From Actinomycetes bacterium (GTDB lineage Bacteria; Actinomycetota; Acidimicrobiia; Acidimicrobiales; RAAP-2): a stretch of 8,707 nt of DNA. Shown in pieces: positions 6,493 through 8,707 of this stretch. Positions within the stretch are counted from its first letter, which is position 1; every line of letters begins with the position of its first letter. Location: assembly GCA_021805305.1 (NCBI GenBank), contig JAJZFO010000116.1, positions 1-8,707 of the forward strand, written 5' to 3'. Below the pieces are notes generated by a model. That model searched no databases and was not told where the DNA came from. It saw nothing but the letters and a program-made list of their open reading frames with translations. A program made the translations under genes and the position numbers.

Positions 6493-7295
6493 TGCGCGGG
6501 GCGCCGCGACCACGGCGCCGAGTCCTCGCTCGAGGGGATCGCGAGATACGACACGGCGTGTCGCCACGTGAACACCGCGCCGTCGTGGGGACCCGCGCAC
6601 GTCACCTCGAAGATCTCGGTCAGCGACGGTCCGTCGGGGGTTGACGGCGCGTAGCCCGCACCACTGACCAATTCACTCGGACAGCCGCTCCAGCCGTTCA
6701 AGGGATTGGAGAGGATGTTGTCGCGATGGCCCCAGCAACCGCTCTGCCCGCGTCGAGCGCAGTCGACGTTGCGAAAGATGTATTGCGGCGGTGGACCGTC
6801 GTCGTACATCCATCCGAAATCGGCGAAGAACGCGTACTGACCCAGCGAGGCCGGCGCGCTCGACCAGATCGACGAGTAGCTCTGCGTGGCGTCGGTGGGA
6901 TCCTGATCACGACGCGCGGCGGCATTGGCAATCGTGTCGAGTCGAGTCGTCAGCGCCGCCGAGGGATACAGGCCGCGCGTCACGCGCTCCAGATTGGTGA
7001 TCACGAACACCTGCTCGGGCACGCTCAGTCGCTCGAATCGCGCCACGTTGAATTTGAGCGCTCCCAGACCCTCCTCGGCACGACGAGCGGCGTCGATGGC
7101 CTTGAGAACTTGAGTGAGGTTCGTCAGTCGATAATTGATCTTCGGCTCCTGGGGCGGGAGAATACTGTGTGCCGTGCGTGACGCCGTGGGCGAGGCACCC
7201 ACGCCCGTCGCCCCGCTACACGCACCCACGATCGCCAACGCCACGATCGACCCCACGAGGGCTCGCGCGAATATCGGGCGACGCGCGAAGTTCAT
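6489..7295 (-). CDS. CAP/SCP-domain lipoprotein
   Basis: 268 residues from ATG 7295; a TTG at 7316 would add seven that weaken the signal peptide. Seen: basic residues then a hydrophobic stretch (12-24) ending in the lipobox VGAC with Cys26, so a lipid-anchored exported protein; a linker (27-60); then the CAP-like block FVITNLERVTRGLYP (97-111), WMYDDGP (162-168), VDCARRGQSGCWGHRDNIL (177-195), and a C-terminal strand region with TWRHAV (243-248). The GHR-x-NIL motif and the N-x-x-R-x-x-x-GL motif are hallmarks of bacterial CAP (PR-1-like) proteins. Cys179, 187, 205 and 233 may form disulfides. Function of bacterial CAP proteins is mostly unknown; some bind lipids. No ribosome site is seen. 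TACCGT 7-8 bases before the ATG could be a -10 box, suggesting leaderless or near-leaderless translation. Confidence 0.82.
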   Translation of the reverse strand: MNFARRPIFARALVGSIVALAIVGACSGATGVGASPTASRTAHSILPPQEPKINYRLTNLTQVLKAIDAARRAEEGLGALKFNVARFERLSVPEQVFVITNLERVTRGLYPSAALTTRLDTIANAAARRDQDPTDATQSYSSIWSSAPASLGQYAFFADFGWMYDDGPPPQYIFRNVDCARRGQSGCWGHRDNILSNPLNGWSGCPSELVSGAGYAPSTPDGPSLTEIFEVTCAGPHDGAVFTWRHAVSYLAIPSSEDSAPWSRRPAQ

Positions 7296-7647
7296 CACGC
7301 ACCACGGTATCAACACCGCCCACCCGGCGCGGCCACGAGCTCGCGCGGTCCAGGGTCGAACCCGACTCCGCCCTGGGGCTCGTCGTTGCTCACCTCGTCG
7401 GGCTCATCGGGTCATCGCCCGCGCCCGGCCCTCACGGTGACTCAACGGCGCTAGTGCGTGGCCGCACCGTCGCGCGATCGCGCCGTTGTCCACTCGGGTG
7501 GCGTTGTCCACGTCCATCCCCCACGGCGCGCTCGAGGTGCCATCGGTGCTCTTGGACAGGGCCCCTGATCTCCTCCCCGAGCATCCGTCGCGACGAGGTC
7601 GAGGCGGACCGGGCGCGCGAATGAGGCGGATCGGGGTGGGCGTCGCT
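7296..7647. other. Intergenic gap between DUF6629 and CAP lipoprotein genes
   Basis: 352 bp without a supported gene. Seen: a 6-bp hairpin CCAGGG/CCCTGG (7350-7355/7371-7376), and two tandem copies of CGTTGTCCAC (7484-7493 and 7502-7511). Frames crossing it on both strands are rich in Arg/Pro/Ser and show no family pattern. Confidence 0.5.
7484..7511 (+). repeat. Tandem DnaA-box-like 10-mers
   Basis: CGTTGTCCAC occurs twice in the same orientation, starting 18 bp apart. The core TTGTCCAC(T/G) matches eight of nine bases of the high-GC actinobacterial DnaA box TTGTCCACA. Two boxes alone do not make an origin; they might titrate or respond to DnaA, or be chance. Confidence 0.35.
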
Positions 7648-8313
7648 TTAGCTCGACGATCGCGGCGACGCAGTGGTGGCGCGGGCGCTGACGCGAAGTT
7701 GTAGTGCGATGACGCCGCCAACGATCGCCGCGTAGAAGCACCAGAGCGACGCGAAACCGCTGGCGCACAACTTGGCCAGGATGACCACCGCCACGAGGTT
7801 CGCCCACCCGAAGATCTGCAGTGGTCGATAACCGGACAACAACATCGGTCCGCACGTGGCGACGATATAGAGGCCGATCACGACTACTCCGTGCTGGAGT
7901 CCAATCGTGTAGGACAGGTGATAGGCCCCCATTCTCACACTTGGATGTCCGACCACCATAGCCTCGAACAGGATCGCCGAGACCACGGCGCCCAGACCCA
8001 CAAAGGGGAACATGAACCGACGTCGCCCAGATCGGGCCGTGAAGTGTAGGACCATGACGGGGACAATCGTGGGTAACACGACCAAGGCGAACAACAAGTA
8101 GATCCACATGGCGACGCGACCCACGCCGGTGGTGACGTGACCCTGGAGCCACCACCACACGAAGGTCTCGTCGATCTGGTGAAGTCCCAGCGCGATGGGT
8201 AGCGCCGCAATGGCCCGGTAGTTACCTCGACCGTTCACGTGCCGATAGGCGTCAATGCCGATGCCCACCACGACGGTACCGCCCAGTAGGTCGCCGACCG
8301 GGGAGAAGCACAC
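7648..8313 (-). CDS. DUF6629 family seven-helix membrane protein
   Basis: 221 residues from GTG 8313. The start was chosen because the product then opens with MCFS, as family members do, and AGG lies 5 bases upstream; GTG 8319 and TTG 8349 are longer options. Seen: about seven hydrophobic helices (near 8-22, 34-54, 66-90, 103-122, 141-160, 166-184, 187-205). The conserved-looking segment is ALGLHQIDETFVWWWLQGH (41-59), with His, Glu and Trp residues inside or beside helix 2; GLYIVATCGPMLLSGYR lies at 147-163 and GFASLWCFYAA at 186-196. These match the actinobacterial DUF6629 proteins as I remember them. Function unknown; the polar residues in helix 2 hint at a ligand or metal site, which is inference. 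The C-terminus is a short Ser/Arg-rich tail. It stands alone on the minus strand, with long gaps on both sides. Confidence 0.82.
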   Translation of the reverse strand: MCFSPVGDLLGGTVVVGIGIDAYRHVNGRGNYRAIAALPIALGLHQIDETFVWWWLQGHVTTGVGRVAMWIYLLFALVVLPTIVPVMVLHFTARSGRRRFMFPFVGLGAVVSAILFEAMVVGHPSVRMGAYHLSYTIGLQHGVVVIGLYIVATCGPMLLSGYRPLQIFGWANLVAVVILAKLCASGFASLWCFYAAIVGGVIALQLRVSARATTASPRSSS

Positions 8314-8666
8314 GTTCACCTGCTTTCGCCGCTGTCGATCGTCTCGCAATCGCGCCCCACCGCCACCGTGGACATGAGGAAACGGCGACCCGCGCGACTA
8401 CCCTGACGTCGATGAGTCTCGCACGGGGTTCGACGCGAGATTGGATCCTTTGGACCTTTATCTTCGATTCGTCGACAACCCCACGCTCGGCGCGTTCTTC
8501 GCCGAGCACCCCAAATCTTCACACCGGTCTCGGGCCTCGCGAGCGAAAGCAGGTCCAATCAGTGTTTCGACTTGGTCTGCGTGCGGCTGGAGGTGTCCAG
8601 GTTCACGACCTTGTTGATAGATGAGTCGAGACACCGTTGATATTGCAGTGAAGACGACGATGGGGG
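8314..8666. other. Gap with possible gene remnant and insertion-sequence left end
   Basis: 353 bp with no complete gene. On the plus strand one frame is open from 8378 to a TGA at 8615-8617 but has no ATG or GTG; part of it (about 8440-8510) reads LDPLDLYLRFVDNPTLGAFF, which looks protein-like and has high third-position GC. It may be a fragment of a gene interrupted by the insertion sequence. From about 8560 the G+C content drops, and the bases up to 8666 probably contain the left end and leader of an IS481-type element. An 8-bp inverted repeat TTGGACCT/AGGTCCAA lies at 8450-8457/8551-8558. Confidence 0.4.
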
Positions 8667-8707
8667 ATGTCCAAGTCCCGAGTCATCGTGCTGTCAGTTG
8701 TCCACCA
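8612..8707 (+). mobile_element. Left end of an IS481-family insertion sequence (partial)
   Basis: The last bases encode what looks like the transposase N-terminus, preceded by a leader of lower G+C (about 53-55% against roughly 70% in nearby genes). IS481 elements usually begin with TGT; a TGT at 8612-8614 is a candidate terminus about 55 bp before the transposase start, though TGT at 8594 or 8563 would also fit. The exact end cannot be fixed because the right end and the target duplication lie outside the window. Confidence 0.45.
8667..8707 (+). CDS. IS481-family transposase, first 13 codons (cut by the window edge)
   Basis: ATG at 8667 opens a frame reading MSKSRVIVLSVVH up to the right edge, with the next codon starting CA. 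IS481 transposases commonly begin MSKxRxxxxxVVxxG ahead of a helix-turn-helix, and this matches that opening closely. A purine-rich GGGGG directly precedes the ATG. Only 13 residues are available, so neither the helix-turn-helix nor the DDE catalytic residues can be checked. Its base composition differs from the neighbouring chromosomal genes, consistent with a mobile element. The call rests on a short match and could be wrong. Confidence 0.55.
   Translation, partial: MSKSRVIVLSVVH

Noticed and set aside
7350..7376. tRNA T-arm-like sequence (GGGTCGAACCC)
   Set aside because: The loop is a base short of the T-loop consensus, and no acceptor stem, anticodon arm or D-arm could be built around it.
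7404..7721. Minus-strand frame of 105 codons across the gap after DUF6629
   Set aside because: Overlaps the DUF6629 3' end out of frame, with Arg/Pro/Ser-rich composition and no family pattern.
8698..8706. Third DnaA-box-like sequence (TTGTCCACC)
   Set aside because: It lies within the transposase codons for Val-Val-His, so it is better explained by coding.

Overview
The window is high-GC bacterial DNA (about two thirds G+C by eye). The protein families suggest an actinobacterium, possibly an Acidimicrobiia-like lineage: a DUF6629 membrane protein, a CAP-domain lipoprotein, a P1B-5 ATPase with a hemerythrin tail, an AIM24 protein and a DUF1003-like protein. Several genes use GTG or TTG starts, and some have starts without a clear Shine-Dalgarno site. 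The taxon is inferred, not proven.

Left block (1-3564, all minus strand). Reading in the direction of transcription: an AIM24-family protein (2764-3564); a gap of about 290 bp; a UDP-sulfoquinovose synthase (sqdB/SQD1 type, 1275-2471) with an excellent ribosome site; a DUF1003-like two-helix membrane protein (761-1228); a 47-residue single-pass membrane protein that does not appear as a long ORF (524-667); and, 4 bp after its stop, the 5' part of a DUF3445 heme-dependent oxidative N-demethylase-like protein that runs off the left edge (1-519). The last four could be one transcript. SqdB makes the sulfonated sugar nucleotide UDP-sulfoquinovose, but no sulfoquinovosyl transferase is present in the window.

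Middle (3565-6466). A 541-bp divergent gap separates AIM24 (minus) from a P1B-5 heavy-metal ATPase (4106-6466, plus). The gap holds a candidate ECF-sigma promoter for AIM24 and a strong 15-bp hairpin. The ATPase has the TPCP transmembrane motif, no N-terminal metal-binding domain and a C-terminal hemerythrin-like domain, the architecture of the Nia-type Ni/Fe exporters.

Right block (6489-8313, minus strand). A CAP/SCP-domain lipoprotein (6489-7295) converges on the ATPase with only 22 bp between stops. A 352-bp gap with two tandem DnaA-box-like 9-mers follows, and then a seven-helix DUF6629 membrane protein (7648-8313).

Right edge (8314-8707). G+C falls to the mid-50s percent. The last 41 bases read as the first 13 codons of an IS481-family transposase, so the window appears to end inside an insertion sequence. 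The stretch before it contains a start-less open frame that may be a gene remnant. No rRNA, tRNA or CRISPR array was seen. The most interesting items are the ATPase-hemerythrin fusion, the close pairing of a tiny membrane protein with a heme N-demethylase downstream of sqdB, and the strong hairpin in the divergent gap.
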